DNA of 64,000 nt from Flavobacterium sp. (GCF_004295795.1 NZ_SEBR01000014.1:51830-115829); one strand, 5' to 3'; positions 1 to 9,302 are shown, counted from the first letter of the stretch. Program-made: numbers and translations. The notes: a model not told the origin generated them from the sequence alone.

Positions 1-1450
1 CGATCACCGACAAATGCGAAGGAAGCACGATTTTTTCCTGCGTTTCCAAGGCTTCCAAAAGCTCGAAAAGGTTTTTTATCTGGGAATTCCTGTCGTCTTC
101 CGAATTGTTTTCTTCCGAAAAAAGATAACCTGCGCTGTGGAAAATGCGCGAAAAAAGGTCAGCATAAAGCGCTTCCTTTTCCTCGTTTTGGGCCTTTTCG
201 ATTTCCTCGAATTCGGTCCGCAAAGCCGGAAGTTCTTTCTTTATAAGCTCGCGCGCGACTTTGAGCGAAGACATTGTTCGGTCGATCAGGTCGAGAGCCG
301 AATCCGGAAGCGATTTTTCCTTGAGATACCGTTTCGAAAGCCGAATCGATTCCGAAAGACCTTCGTCGTCAATCGTGTAGTCGTGGTGCGTTTGGTAATG
401 GTCGATCACGTTCTTGATCATTTTGTGGGCGAGATTCGCGTCTGGTTCGGCAATCTCCAAAACCTCGAAACGTCTGGTAAGCGCGTCGTCCTTGCCAAGC
501 GATTTTCGGAACTTATCGGTCGTGGTCGCGCCAATGAACGTGATGTCGCCTTTCGACAGTTCCGATTTTATCAAACTCGTGATGCCCGAACCCTGACTTG
601 TATCGAGCAATTCGTGAATGTCGTCCACGAAAACGATCGGTCTGTTGAATTCGCGTATCTCGTTGAAGAGTTTCTGCAATCTGTCCTCGACTTCGCCTTT
701 GTATGAAGCGCCCGCAAACAGCGAACTCACGTCGATTTCGAAAAGTGTCGCCTCGTGAAAGATGTCGATCGCGCTCTTGTTTGCGATCTTGTGGAAAAAA
801 CCTTCAACTAAAGTCGATTTGCCGACGCCGCTTTCGCCCGTAATCACGATATGCGGTTTCTGGCGGCGGTTCAAGACTTCGGTAATCGTTTTGATTTCGC
901 GATCGCGTCCAATCACGGGCACGAATTCGACGCCTTGCAATTTCCGGAGCTTGTCGATACAATATTTGTTGATGTTGGATGAACCGCGCGATGTAACACT
1001 GCTGACAGCCAAAGGTTTCTGGTTTCCAGATTTTGCGCCTGTAGCAAATGCCGTCTCAAGTTCGTGTACCGAAACCGGGAGCGACTTGAGCTGATCGTTC
1101 GAAAACCCAACGCCCGGCGTGACCAAAGCGATCAGCACGTGAATGAAATCCTGGTCTTTTCCGGCTTTTTGGGCAATCGACTCGCTTTCCGACAGCACCG
1201 AATCGGCGTGGTCGTCGAGTTCGGGTTCGGTTGTGGGTTTGGCGGTTTTCGCGTATTCGCCCATTCTGATATCGGCCCAATCCTCGAGATAAAAAACGTC
1301 GATTCCGGCCGCGTCAAGCGCTTTCATAAACGGGAATTGGCGGTTGAGCAAAGCTTTCAGGAGATGCGCCGGACTGCATTTGGGATTCATGTTCTCACGC
1401 GCGACCTGTTTGGCCACGTGGAGCATTTCGAGTAGGTTATCGGCTGTCAT
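1..1450 (-). CDS. tssH: T6SS AAA+ ATPase ClpV/TssH, N-terminal part (cut by window edge)
   Basis: This is the ClpV ATPase that disassembles the contracted TssB-TssC sheath in the cytoplasm. My reverse-strand translation from the ATG at 1450 is open for 483 codons to the window edge, so the second AAA+ domain lies outside. Visible are an N-terminal Clp-N-like domain, Walker A GESGVGKST near residues 203-211, Walker B with FVDDIHEL near residue 275, and the arginine pair of LTRRFEV near residue 320. The gene starts 9 bp after the tssO stop and is the last gene of the minus-strand T6SS arm seen here. ClpB/ClpA is the only real alternative, and the T6SS context argues against it. Confidence 0.9.
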   Translation of the reverse strand, partial: MTADNLLEMLHVAKQVARENMNPKCSPAHLLKALLNRQFPFMKALDAAGIDVFYLEDWADIRMGEYAKTAKPTTEPELDDHADSVLSESESIAQKAGKDQDFIHVLIALVTPGVGFSNDQLKSLPVSVHELETAFATGAKSGNQKPLAVSSVTSRGSSNINKYCIDKLRKLQGVEFVPVIGRDREIKTITEVLNRRQKPHIVITGESGVGKSTLVEGFFHKIANKSAIDIFHEATLFEIDVSSLFAGASYKGEVEDRLQKLFNEIREFNRPIVFVDDIHELLDTSQGSGITSLIKSELSKGDITFIGATTTDKFRKSLGKDDALTRRFEVLEIAEPDANLAHKMIKNVIDHYQTHHDYTIDDEGLSESIRLSKRYLKEKSLPDSALDLIDRTMSSLKVARELIKKELPALRTEFEEIEKAQNEEKEALYADLFSRIFHSAGYLFSEENNSEDDRNSQIKNLFELLEALETQEKIVLPSHLSVI

Positions 1451-1459
1451 AACTTGGAT

Positions 1460-1972
1460 TTAAGGGCGCATATTGAGTTGTCTTGCGAGTTCGAGTTCGC
1501 GCGCAAGGTCTTTGTTGTCTTCTTCGTAAGCCTTGATCTGGTTGTTGAGCATGTCGATTTCCTTTTTGGAATCGCTCACCTGAAGCAACTGTTTTTTGGT
1601 GTTCACAAGATCTTTTACGGTCAGGATGTAATTGTCGTAAAGCTTGAGCGACTGGTCGGAATCGGGTGGAAGCTTTTCCTTGAGGCGCACGAGTTCGTAA
1701 GTGATTCCCTGTTCGATGAACTGGAAACTTTCGGGTGCTTTGTCGAGCGAATCGACGAGTTTCGAGACGTGCTCGATCTTTTCCGAAAAACCTTTCTGGA
1801 AATTGAACTCCTTGAGAATCGTCTCGTTTTCGGCTTTCAACACCTCGTTTTCCTTGAGCGGAAGTTTGAAATTGACGAATATCGCGGCGATGAGCGTGCC
1901 GGTTGTGATCAAAAACATCAACAGGAACAGCAAAAATGCCGACAATCTTTCTTTTCTGTTTAGTACGTCCAT
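1460..1972 (-). CDS. tssO: T6SS inner-membrane protein TssO
   Basis: TssO is one of the envelope subunits specific to Bacteroidetes T6SS(iii), where the TssJLM complex is missing. The 170-residue protein has a short N-terminal cytoplasmic stretch, one membrane helix at about residues 13-36, and then a long charged helical region (about 45-170) with coiled-coil character, expected in the periplasm. It sits between tssK and tssH with gaps of 12 and 9 bp, so it is almost certainly co-transcribed with them. The identification rests on length, topology and neighbours. Confidence 0.8.
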   Translation of the reverse strand: MDVLNRKERLSAFLLFLLMFLITTGTLIAAIFVNFKLPLKENEVLKAENETILKEFNFQKGFSEKIEHVSKLVDSLDKAPESFQFIEQGITYELVRLKEKLPPDSDQSLKLYDNYILTVKDLVNTKKQLLQVSDSKKEIDMLNNQIKAYEEDNKDLARELELARQLNMRP

Positions 1973-1984
1973 GGTAGTTTGGTT

Positions 1985-3172
1985 TTATTCGGCCAAAAAG
2001 GAAGGCGAGGTTCTTGGTTCGTCGTCGTCGTCATTGGCAGCGTTGCCGAAGAACGAAGGTTTCGATGTTTTGAGGATGTTCTCGTTGACGAAGATTCCGG
2101 AGTCGCGTTTCTTGCCGATGTAATCGAGTTGGTTCAAAATCGAGAACAGATTCCCGGCGTGTTCTATGAATCGCGTGGCCTGCACGATTGTCGGAGCGAT
2201 GTCGTATGCATTGCACTTCACGTTTATCGTATCGGTGAAAAGCCTTTCGTAGTCGCCGCTCGTGATTTCGGTCCATTCTGAAAAATAGTTGAACAGGACT
2301 TCTTTTCCGTCTCCCGAAAAAGAGTCGAACGTATTCTTGATCACGCGGGCCAAACTCACGGTGTTTTCCAAAACTTCCATAGGACTCAGGTTTCCGCCTT
2401 GCCACTTGTTTTTGGTAATGCATTGCGCGGTGAAAATCTTGATCTTGTCGCAGGCGTCGAAAACCATTTTGGCGATGATGTTCTCGTCTTCGGTCGTGTT
2501 CCGGAATCTGATCTTCTGCGAAATCTGAACAGAATTGAATTCCATCTGCTTGAAGAAATTCTCGTAGTTCTCGAAAAGCGACAACAAATTCGGATGGCTG
2601 TTTATCACCATGCAAGGCGGGACGAAATCAGTGATTATCTCATAATTGTCCTGCGTCATGCGGAATTTGGCCAGCGGAAACTGCAAAGCGCCAATGTTGT
2701 TCTGGTTCACTTCAGATTCGACGATGCTCGTCAGGAAATACCTCGGAAGCGCATTCGGAAACCGCGGCGGCACCTCGTCCATTTTCTGTTCGCCCGACGG
2801 AACGCGCTGAAAAGGATCGATGTTGAGCAACAGGAAATAATCGTTCTCGCGGAAATCGAAGTCGTTCAACGCGATGCTTTCGGAAAATTCGCCCGTGTAA
2901 TTCGTGATTTCGATGCGTCCGCCGCCCGGAGTTACGGCTTTGAGAAACTTGATGTTCACCGTGAGTTCGCGATGGGCATCGATCGAGATCGAGTACTGGA
3001 AAGGGCGCGTCAAAGGCGTCGGCAAAAGACCGTAGTTGATGTAATTCACGCCAATCGATCGCGCGTCGCGAAGCAGATCCTCGATATTGTCCTGCAAATC
3101 AATAAAGTGGTTTTTATTGATCTTCATTCCGTCGATCCAGTTTACCGGAAAATGTTTGATGTTTTCAGCCAT
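1985..3172 (-). CDS. tssK: T6SS baseplate protein TssK
   Basis: TssK is the trimeric baseplate subunit that connects the T6SS baseplate to the membrane complex. The 395-residue protein begins with the family-typical segment containing VNWIDGMKINKNHF, the N-terminal shell region that docks on TssF/TssG. No signal peptide or membrane helix is present, as expected for a cytoplasmic baseplate part. It lies 24 bp downstream of tssN and 12 bp upstream of tssO. The length is somewhat short compared with proteobacterial TssK (about 440) but normal for the Bacteroidetes branch. Confidence 0.85.
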   Translation of the reverse strand: MAENIKHFPVNWIDGMKINKNHFIDLQDNIEDLLRDARSIGVNYINYGLLPTPLTRPFQYSISIDAHRELTVNIKFLKAVTPGGGRIEITNYTGEFSESIALNDFDFRENDYFLLLNIDPFQRVPSGEQKMDEVPPRFPNALPRYFLTSIVESEVNQNNIGALQFPLAKFRMTQDNYEIITDFVPPCMVINSHPNLLSLFENYENFFKQMEFNSVQISQKIRFRNTTEDENIIAKMVFDACDKIKIFTAQCITKNKWQGGNLSPMEVLENTVSLARVIKNTFDSFSGDGKEVLFNYFSEWTEITSGDYERLFTDTINVKCNAYDIAPTIVQATRFIEHAGNLFSILNQLDYIGKKRDSGIFVNENILKTSKPSFFGNAANDDDDEPRTSPSFLAE

Positions 3173-3196
3173 GTCGTTGTGTTGTAGGTTGTTGTG

Positions 3197-4060
3197 TTAG
3201 ATACGTTGGCAAATGATGGTTTGTCCGTCCTTGAGGTTGTTCGTGTCGATCGCCAGATCTGGGTCGATATAGTTCGAGCCGCTGAACCACTGCGGTTTGG
3301 TGTAGAAATACCAGCCGTAAGGTTCTCTTGCCGAATCGAGATAGTGGATTTGGCTGTTCGGATTCTTCTCGTTGTAATCGTTGATGAAGTAGTAGAAAAG
3401 CCGTCCGAATTCGAAGGCACGAGGCGCTTTCACCTTGAAATTGATGATGTGCTTGTCCCCGTCTTTTTTCTGGAAAACGAGATTGAGGATGATGATATTC
3501 CTCATGTCAGACGAATGCGGATCGGGATAGATCTTGCTCACCGGATAAAACCAGCGCTTGTGCAACTTTACCGGAATCGAGATCGCCGTTTCGAATAAGG
3601 TGTAGCTCATCGTCGGTAAAAAGAAAACCAGGACCGTTCCCAACATATAAGGCAGGAAAGTGAACTCTTTGAAATAGGCGACGGTCGCAATCACGAAAGC
3701 CGACAGGAAAATCGCGCTCACAAACGAGATAGCCAATTCCTTGAAGATCGATTTGGAGTCGAATCGCTTGAAAAGGTTTCGGAAAAGAATCAGGTGAACC
3801 GAACCCGCAATCAGCATAAAAGCCTGAACCGACAAGAATCTGTCAGTAAGCGTCGTTCCTTTTAGATTGTAGAGAATTGCCCCGAAAATCAGGAAAAAAA
3901 GTCCCGTCGTCAACATATATATAAGGTAGCGTCTCTTGTCCTGCCGGAATTTCGGGACTTTGCTTCCGATGAAAATACTCACGATAAGCCCGATGGCCAC
4001 GGCCAGGAACACATAGATTAGGATTTCGGCCCCGCCAAATTGGTTAAGGTAGCTGCGCAT
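3197..4060 (-). CDS. tssN: T6SS membrane protein TssN
   Basis: TssN is a Bacteroidetes-specific T6SS(iii) membrane subunit, thought to form part of the trans-envelope complex that replaces TssJLM. The 287-residue protein has five hydrophobic segments in its first half (about residues 10-32, 44-64, 78-96, 108-130 and 135-155) followed by a soluble C-terminal domain of about 125 residues, probably cytoplasmic. Its start codon overlaps the stop codon of the upstream tssG-like gene by one base (TAATG), which suggests translational coupling. Confidence 0.85.
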   Translation of the reverse strand: MRSYLNQFGGAEILIYVFLAVAIGLIVSIFIGSKVPKFRQDKRRYLIYMLTTGLFFLIFGAILYNLKGTTLTDRFLSVQAFMLIAGSVHLILFRNLFKRFDSKSIFKELAISFVSAIFLSAFVIATVAYFKEFTFLPYMLGTVLVFFLPTMSYTLFETAISIPVKLHKRWFYPVSKIYPDPHSSDMRNIIILNLVFQKKDGDKHIINFKVKAPRAFEFGRLFYYFINDYNEKNPNSQIHYLDSAREPYGWYFYTKPQWFSGSNYIDPDLAIDTNNLKDGQTIICQRI

Positions 4061-4995
4061 TACAAAACGGTTGAGATTCCCAATCGGGATTTATAGATCA
4101 GTTCGTCGTCCATCGAAAACAGTTCGTCTTCCGGATTCAGGCTTATTTCGAACGAGAATTGCGAATGGAACGGGATAAAAAGGTTAAAGAACGCATTGAG
4201 GAAATTCTCGAGCTCTTCTCCGGTGAAATACAAAGGCAGGTTGGAAGGCTTTGAAAGCGGCCCGATCCTGAAGTGGTATTTCTTGAGGAAAATCTTCTCG
4301 CTGCTGGCAAGTGTCGTGTTTATTCCCATTATCATTTCCTGTTGTTTGTCTTCGATGTCGAAATTGTTTTCGAGTATGATGTTGTCGCTTGTAAAAGAGA
4401 CCGATTCGCCGATTATCTCGGAAAGTATGCGGCAAAGCTCGACCGTGTCGTTCACGGGTTTGCTTTTTTGCAGCATCAGCGCATAGAACAGTTTGATGAC
4501 CAGATGATCAGGCATTTCCTTTTCGATTCCGAGGATTGACTTGATGATATCGGCGACTCCATTGGTATTCAGTCCCGATAAAAAACGCGCCTCGAAAGTC
4601 TCGATCTCGTGCCGGAACAAAAAGAACTCATTTTCCAGCGGACTGAAAAAATCGCGCGCCTGTTTTTCCTCTTTCTTGCGGCTTTTGAAATCCTGAACCG
4701 GATCTTCGCGCACATCGCGTCCGGAGTAATCGTGCGTGATGCTTTGCGGAAGGATGTCGTAAATCCCGTCTCGGCTCACGGTAATCTCCAGCGCATCCGG
4801 ATCATTCCTGTCCTGTTGTACCAAAGTCACGTCCTTGCTGAACTTTCTGTAGAAAAGGCTTTTGTGGATGATGTTCACATCGGCCGGATCGACGCCTTGG
4901 TGCAAAAGCGCATCGAACAGCAGTTCCATTCGCACATCGAAATGGATCAGGCTGCGGTAGTTTTCCGTGAAAGTCTTTTTGTCGAACATAGTCAT
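4060..4995 (-). CDS. tssG: T6SS baseplate protein, TssG-like
   Basis: This cytoplasmic protein of about 311 residues has no membrane segment. Its place beside tssK and tssN, its size and the C-terminal pattern (FRIGPLSKP about 70 residues from the end, then a large hydrophobic segment and a terminal RLGISTVL) fit TssG, the baseplate wedge partner of TssF and TssK. I chose the ATG at 4995 because it overlaps the upstream stop as ATGA. An ATG at 4989 is equally possible, and a longer frame back to 5034 would run inside the upstream gene. No TssF or TssE gene is visible, so they should lie beyond the left edge. TssF-like is the main alternative. Confidence 0.6.
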   Translation of the reverse strand: MTMFDKKTFTENYRSLIHFDVRMELLFDALLHQGVDPADVNIIHKSLFYRKFSKDVTLVQQDRNDPDALEITVSRDGIYDILPQSITHDYSGRDVREDPVQDFKSRKKEEKQARDFFSPLENEFFLFRHEIETFEARFLSGLNTNGVADIIKSILGIEKEMPDHLVIKLFYALMLQKSKPVNDTVELCRILSEIIGESVSFTSDNIILENNFDIEDKQQEMIMGINTTLASSEKIFLKKYHFRIGPLSKPSNLPLYFTGEELENFLNAFFNLFIPFHSQFSFEISLNPEDELFSMDDELIYKSRLGISTVL

Positions 4996-5558
4996 GATTT
5001 GAATCGGCCGCCGCTGACGAAATTGCTCTTCCACTTTTTCTTGTCGAGACTGTAAATGGCTGCTTTATTGTTTTCACTCGAGACGAATCTTCCGTTTTTG
5101 AGATAGACGCCCGTGTGTGTCACGACCTCATCGCTTGATGTCCTGAAAAAAACCAGATCGCCTTCGCGAAGGTTGTCCTGCGATTTGAAAAGCTCGAGTC
5201 TCTTGTCGCTCATAATGTCTGTTGGAGTGCCCGTGATCTTGCGGTTGTAGACCGAATCGTAAAGCAAGGTCACGAGTCCTGCGCCTCCGGTCGAGATTCT
5301 TTTTCCCTCGCAACGTTTCACGAAGCCGTAAAGTTTGGCGTTTGTCAATTCAGAAGGTGCGACACCAAGTTTCAGCGCAAAGTAAGCCTTGTCTTCCTTG
5401 CCGAGTTCGCTCGTTTTTTCACCGCTTGACGGACCGCCTCTTTCCTTGTCAACATAGGCGTCGGTTATGATGAAATCTTTTTTGGATCCGCACGATCCGA
5501 CACAGGCGAACAAGCTGCAAAAAATCAGAAAAAAGAAAAAGCGTTTAGTTGGCGGCAT
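4992..5558 (-). CDS. T6SS-linked NlpC/P60-fold lipoprotein lacking the catalytic cysteine
   Basis: This is a 188-residue exported protein with a hydrophobic signal and two possible lipobox cysteines (in FACVGSC, around residues 18 and 23). The C-terminal half matches the NlpC/P60 fold: NLREGDLVFF, then VTHTGVYLKNGRFV with the expected histidine. At the position where active enzymes carry DCSG(F/L)V this protein reads TGGAGLV, so the nucleophilic cysteine is a glycine. It is the first gene of the minus arm of the T6SS locus and is probably an outer-membrane or periplasmic structural subunit (perhaps the TssQ-type lipoprotein) rather than a working hydrolase. The exact Tss letter is uncertain. 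Confidence 0.7.
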   Translation of the reverse strand: MPPTKRFFFFLIFCSLFACVGSCGSKKDFIITDAYVDKERGGPSSGEKTSELGKEDKAYFALKLGVAPSELTNAKLYGFVKRCEGKRISTGGAGLVTLLYDSVYNRKITGTPTDIMSDKRLELFKSQDNLREGDLVFFRTSSDEVVTHTGVYLKNGRFVSSENNKAAIYSLDKKKWKSNFVSGGRFKS

Positions 5559-5880
5559 AGGTTTGGGATTTGGAAACTGTAAGATATTTTATACGGATTT
5601 GATGTTTGAAACAAGTGTTAATTTAGGACAACTCTGACATTAAATTAGTATATTGTTAATACAATTTACCTCAATTAACAATTTCATAGCCGATTTTTAA
5701 CAAAGTTTTCGTCAAGAATTTTCTTTCATAAAAAGGTACGTTAAATGATTGACAAGATTTTGTTAATAATGGTTTTTGGTAGTTTAAAATTCAATTGCTT
5801 TGTTAGAAGCGGGAAAAGCGATTTTCCCGAAAATGTTTCGGAATCCTTAGAGAAGTGTTTAAAATGCTAAACAATATCAC
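5559..5880. promoter_or_regulatory. AT-rich divergent intergenic region between the two T6SS arms
   Basis: These 322 bp separate the starts of the divergent minus and plus T6SS operons, so both promoters should be here. The region is very AT-rich. I found no perfect TTG-(19-23)-TAnnTTTG pair in either direction. The best plus-strand candidate is a TTG followed after 17 nt by TAGTTTAA near 5780-5790, with two mismatches in the -7 box. No gene or strong hairpin is visible. Confidence 0.4.
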
Positions 5881-6867
5881 ATGGCAACCGCTATTAAGAC
5901 CCATTTCGATAAAAAAGTGATAATTCTATTTATCGCACTTTTCATCGCGTCCGGAGCTTTGCTTGCTTTCAATCTCAATTCGGAAGCCCGCTGTCTTGCC
6001 AAGCAATTCGAGGTAAGTTCAGGAACACTCAAAGAAAACGAACTGATCACTTTTACAGATGTCACGCCCGGTGCTTACGACTGGAAATGGTCGTTTGGTG
6101 ACGGTGCCGAATCTTCCTTCAGATCGAAGACCACACACGCATTTCCCAAAGCCGGAAAATACAAAGTGAAACTCGTGGTCAACGGATCGTGCAAGGTCGA
6201 AAAAGAGCTCACGATCTTGCCCCGAAAAGAAGAACTCAACAAGGCATTGCTTCCGGTTTTCAGCGCGCCGGCCGTCGTATACCAAAATGCCGAGGTCGCT
6301 TTCGCGGATGCCACAAAACACGCCAAATCGTGGGAATGGCGATTCGGGGACGGCACCAAGATCGACGCCACCGAAAGCCATCCGAAACACACCTATAGAA
6401 TTCCCGGGGAGAAAGTGGTTTCGCTTGTAGTGAACGGCGACATCAAATATGTTTCCTACCAAAAAATTACGGTGCTTCCGGCCAAGAAACTCAAGAAAGA
6501 CTGGGTCAAAGACAGGATTGCACGCCGAAGCCAGGCACGCGCGGACGCCGTTGGTGAATATTTCGAGAAAATTCCCGAAGCGCCAAAAAGAGGTCCGGAG
6601 CTCGACGGAATCGACGAAAACAAACTGAGGTCGATATTGCTCGGCGTGTCCGAGGACAAATTGTCTTACGCAAACATGACCCGATATATGTGTGACGACA
6701 ACCTTCCGCTGGTGCAGTTGAGAGACGGAAAAGCCATTTCGCTAAAGGAACTCGACAAACAAATCAGGAACCGCGCGATAAAAATCCGAAAACTTAGCCT
6801 GCAAAAAGACAAAGACAATTGTGTCGCGCTTATTTTACTCGATTTCAAATTCAGATCATTGTTCTAA
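5881..6867 (+). CDS. T6SS-linked membrane-anchored protein with two PKD domains
   Basis: The 328-residue protein has an N-terminal membrane helix (about residues 12-30), which leaves the rest in the periplasm. Two PKD-type beta domains follow at about 44-112 and 123-197, each with the typical WxFGDG core (WKWSFGDG and WEWRFGDG). The C-terminal 130 residues are charged and helical with two cysteines (in YMCDDN and DNCVAL). It opens the plus arm, 18 bp before tssB, so it is almost certainly a T6SS(iii) envelope subunit, possibly TssP. PKD folds suit protein or glycan binding in the periplasm. The Tss letter is inferred from position only. Confidence 0.7.
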   Translation: MATAIKTHFDKKVIILFIALFIASGALLAFNLNSEARCLAKQFEVSSGTLKENELITFTDVTPGAYDWKWSFGDGAESSFRSKTTHAFPKAGKYKVKLVVNGSCKVEKELTILPRKEELNKALLPVFSAPAVVYQNAEVAFADATKHAKSWEWRFGDGTKIDATESHPKHTYRIPGEKVVSLVVNGDIKYVSYQKITVLPAKKLKKDWVKDRIARRSQARADAVGEYFEKIPEAPKRGPELDGIDENKLRSILLGVSEDKLSYANMTRYMCDDNLPLVQLRDGKAISLKELDKQIRNRAIKIRKLSLQKDKDNCVALILLDFKFRSLF

Positions 6868-6885
6868 TACCTAAACATATACAAC

Positions 6886-7350
6886 ATGGCAAATACATTT
6901 TCAAACAGTTACGGCATCGGTGGTAACGAAGTAAGGCTGGAAGGGCAGGAGGCCATCCTCGAAATCCCGCAAAACAAGACCCTTATTGCCCAAAAGCTCA
7001 CGCCAGATACGCCAGTGCGTCCGGAAATCGTCACAGGTCTGCAAAACATGGACGAGGTTTTCGAGCACTTTTCCCCAAAAGTGAAAGTGAATTTCGAGGA
7101 CGACGAAGGAAAGATCTCAAGGGAAGAACTGGCTTTCAAGAATGTCGGTGATTTCTCGCTCAACGGATTGACTTCGCAAAGTCCATTTCTGCAGGATCTA
7201 AAAACCAAGACCGTCCAATACCAGAAAATGATCAAGCAACTCAAGACCAACAAGGTGTTGAAACTTGCGCTCCAGGATCCGGAAGCCAAAAAAGCCATAA
7301 TCGCCTCTCTCGAAGGATTGATTCAGGAACTTGAACAAACCGATAAATAA
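6886..7350 (+). CDS. tssB: T6SS contractile sheath small subunit TssB
   Basis: TssB pairs with TssC to form the contractile sheath around the Hcp tube in the cytoplasm. The 154-residue protein carries the expected central part (VNFEDDEGKISREELAF) and a helical C-terminus ending in a charged segment, and the length is that of the family. It lies 8 bp before tssC and 18 bp after the PKD-protein gene, which is the usual tssB-tssC order. No signal peptide. Confidence 0.9.
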   Translation: MANTFSNSYGIGGNEVRLEGQEAILEIPQNKTLIAQKLTPDTPVRPEIVTGLQNMDEVFEHFSPKVKVNFEDDEGKISREELAFKNVGDFSLNGLTSQSPFLQDLKTKTVQYQKMIKQLKTNKVLKLALQDPEAKKAIIASLEGLIQELEQTDK

Positions 7351-7358
7351 GCCGCCCC

Positions 7359-8723
7359 ATGACAAACTCTGAAAATAACAAAGCTACTTTAAACAACAGC
7401 CAGGAAAAAGTTGCGGGCGCCAAGTCGCTCGAGCAAAACCTCGATTCGTTTTTGCAATTCGGAGGTTTCGACCTTTTGGAAGGCGCCATCGACGGCGTAC
7501 AGAACCTGAATCCGGAAAGGAAAGCCAGAAAAAACATCTTTCTGACCGAGAACGCCAAAAAGCAGGAGCGAAAAGAACTCAAGACGGTTTTGAAACTCTG
7601 GAAGGAATCGCTGTTGAAGTCTGACAACCTCGTCGACCTTGTATCGGAATGCGAACAAAAATCGCAGGAAGCCGAACAAACCTTGAAAAAGAATCTGACC
7701 ACGGCCGTTAACGAATCCAAGGAATTGGAAGAAAGTTACAGAACGCTCCAATTGTTTTTCAAGAACACCGAAGAAAGCAAAGTCAAGAACATCGCCATTC
7801 TCAACGCCGAACTCGACCAACTCAAGGATCTTGACAATTCGCGTTTCGTGGACCATATAAACGAAGAACTCGTGAATGGTTTCGACAGGCTCGATTTGCG
7901 TCAAAACTATTCGCTTTTGGTGATTCCGGGTTATTTGGGATCGAACAAAGTCATAGAGAAATGGGCGAAAATGGCCTATGAAAACAAAGTTATGCTAATC
8001 ACCGATTTCCAGCATCTGGACGAACCGGATGATGTTATGGAAATGTTCGAATCGGCAAATCTTACAGGTGGCGACACTTACAGATCGAACGTGATGATGA
8101 CGTGTAACTGGCTTGTCGGTCGCGGAAAGCACGACGAAATTGAGGAAGAAGACAACCTTTACATCGCGCCATCGGCCGCACTTGCAGGGAAAGTGTACAA
8201 TACTTTGATGTCGCAAGTTACCGCCGGTAAGAAATTCGGCGGCATAAACGAAGTCGACGGCGTAAAATTCGACCTCAAGAAAAGCGAGATCGCCAATCTT
8301 GAAAATATGGGCTTGATCCCGATGGTGAACGAGTACGGAAAAGTCATGGCCTTTTCGGGCAAGACTTTATTCAACGGCGACAACTTAGGATTGCAGACTT
8401 ATTCGGTTGTCCGGGTTTTCGATTATGTGACAAAAGTGTTGATGGATTTCCTCAACAGACGCGCTTTCGAGAACTTCAACGCCAAGACGCGAAAAGAAAT
8501 CCTGAACCAGATCGTGAAATTTCTCGACAACGTTTCCGGTCCTGACAAACTCATCGAGGATTTCGAGATCAAACGCTTCGAACAGGACGAGCAGCAAAAG
8601 GACAGGATTTTCCTTGACATCCGCCTCAAGCCTTATTTTCCGGCCAAAAATTTCCTTATAAAAATGGATGGTCAAAAAGGAGACGATGGAAACGATTGGG
8701 ATACCGAATACGCTGAATCCTAA
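7359..8723 (+). CDS. tssC: T6SS contractile sheath large subunit TssC
   Basis: The 454-residue large sheath subunit of the Bacteroidetes branch. The N-terminal 180 residues are charged and helical and contain FLQFGGFDLLEGAIDG. The middle and C-terminal part carries the conserved sheath core (NYSLLVIPGYLGSNK, LTGGDTYRSNVMMT, VVRVFDYVTKVLMDFLNRRAF) and a terminal beta segment (LDIRLKPYFPAKNFLIKM) expected to take part in strand exchange between subunits. It is translationally close to tssB. ClpV should act on the sheath after firing. Confidence 0.92.
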   Translation: MTNSENNKATLNNSQEKVAGAKSLEQNLDSFLQFGGFDLLEGAIDGVQNLNPERKARKNIFLTENAKKQERKELKTVLKLWKESLLKSDNLVDLVSECEQKSQEAEQTLKKNLTTAVNESKELEESYRTLQLFFKNTEESKVKNIAILNAELDQLKDLDNSRFVDHINEELVNGFDRLDLRQNYSLLVIPGYLGSNKVIEKWAKMAYENKVMLITDFQHLDEPDDVMEMFESANLTGGDTYRSNVMMTCNWLVGRGKHDEIEEEDNLYIAPSAALAGKVYNTLMSQVTAGKKFGGINEVDGVKFDLKKSEIANLENMGLIPMVNEYGKVMAFSGKTLFNGDNLGLQTYSVVRVFDYVTKVLMDFLNRRAFENFNAKTRKEILNQIVKFLDNVSGPDKLIEDFEIKRFEQDEQQKDRIFLDIRLKPYFPAKNFLIKMDGQKGDDGNDWDTEYAES

Positions 8724-8807
8724 TATGTTAAAATTGATTTATTTAGAATTTTTTAAGAATTAGTTAAACCAACAAAATCATATTTTTCGTACATTCATAC
8801 TACTTAA

Positions 8808-8831
8808 AAAAGGCAATCACTCACGCCTTTT
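8808..8831 (+). terminator. Short hairpin between tssC and the first hcp gene
   Basis: AAAAGGC (8808-8814) pairs with GCCTTTT (8825-8831) around a 10-nt loop. It may end part of the tssBC transcript or lie in the leader of hcp. A TATTTTTC element at about 8781-8788 resembles a -7 box with one mismatch, so hcp may also have its own promoter here. There is no long T-run after the stem, so efficiency is doubtful. Confidence 0.45.
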
Positions 8832-8887
8832 GCCTCCCTCAATTTAACTGAACCCACGTCTAGAAATAAACCTTAAACTATATTACT

Positions 8888-9274
8888 ATGTCATTTAAAT
8901 CTAAACTCAAAGTTGGCGGAAAAGAGCTGAATGTTCTAAGTGTTTCTTACGATCTGCACCAGGAAATCGACGCCACTGGTCGCCCATCGTCCGTTACCCG
9001 CGGTGGTACGATCAATCTTGCAATCGAATCTACCGGAGATTCCTTCTTTTTCGAATGGATGACCAACAATTTCGAGCGAAAAGACGGAAGTGTCCAGTAT
9101 GTCAAACGCGACACCGACGCAAAACTAAAAGAACTGAACTTCAAAGAAGGCTACCTGGTCAAGTACAACGAAACTTTTGATGCCAAAGACGGCAATCCGC
9201 TGGTGGAAACTTTCACTATTTCCGCAAAAGAACTTTCTATGGGCGGAGGTGCGCATGTCAACGAATGGGTTTGA
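8888..9274 (+). CDS. tssD: T6SS tube protein Hcp (TssD), copy 1
   Basis: Hcp forms the hexameric inner tube that is expelled with VgrG and effectors. The 128-residue protein has the Bacteroidetes TssD pattern: SFKSKLKVGGKELNVL at the start, the DxTGRPSS turn, and the C-terminal ETFTISAKELSMGGG. It has a 164-bp leader and is followed by a hairpin, so it is probably made in larger amounts than its neighbours, as is usual for Hcp. Confidence 0.9.
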   Translation: MSFKSKLKVGGKELNVLSVSYDLHQEIDATGRPSSVTRGGTINLAIESTGDSFFFEWMTNNFERKDGSVQYVKRDTDAKLKELNFKEGYLVKYNETFDAKDGNPLVETFTISAKELSMGGGAHVNEWV

Positions 9275-9302
9275 TTTTCTTAACAACACATTGAAGAAAC
9301 AG

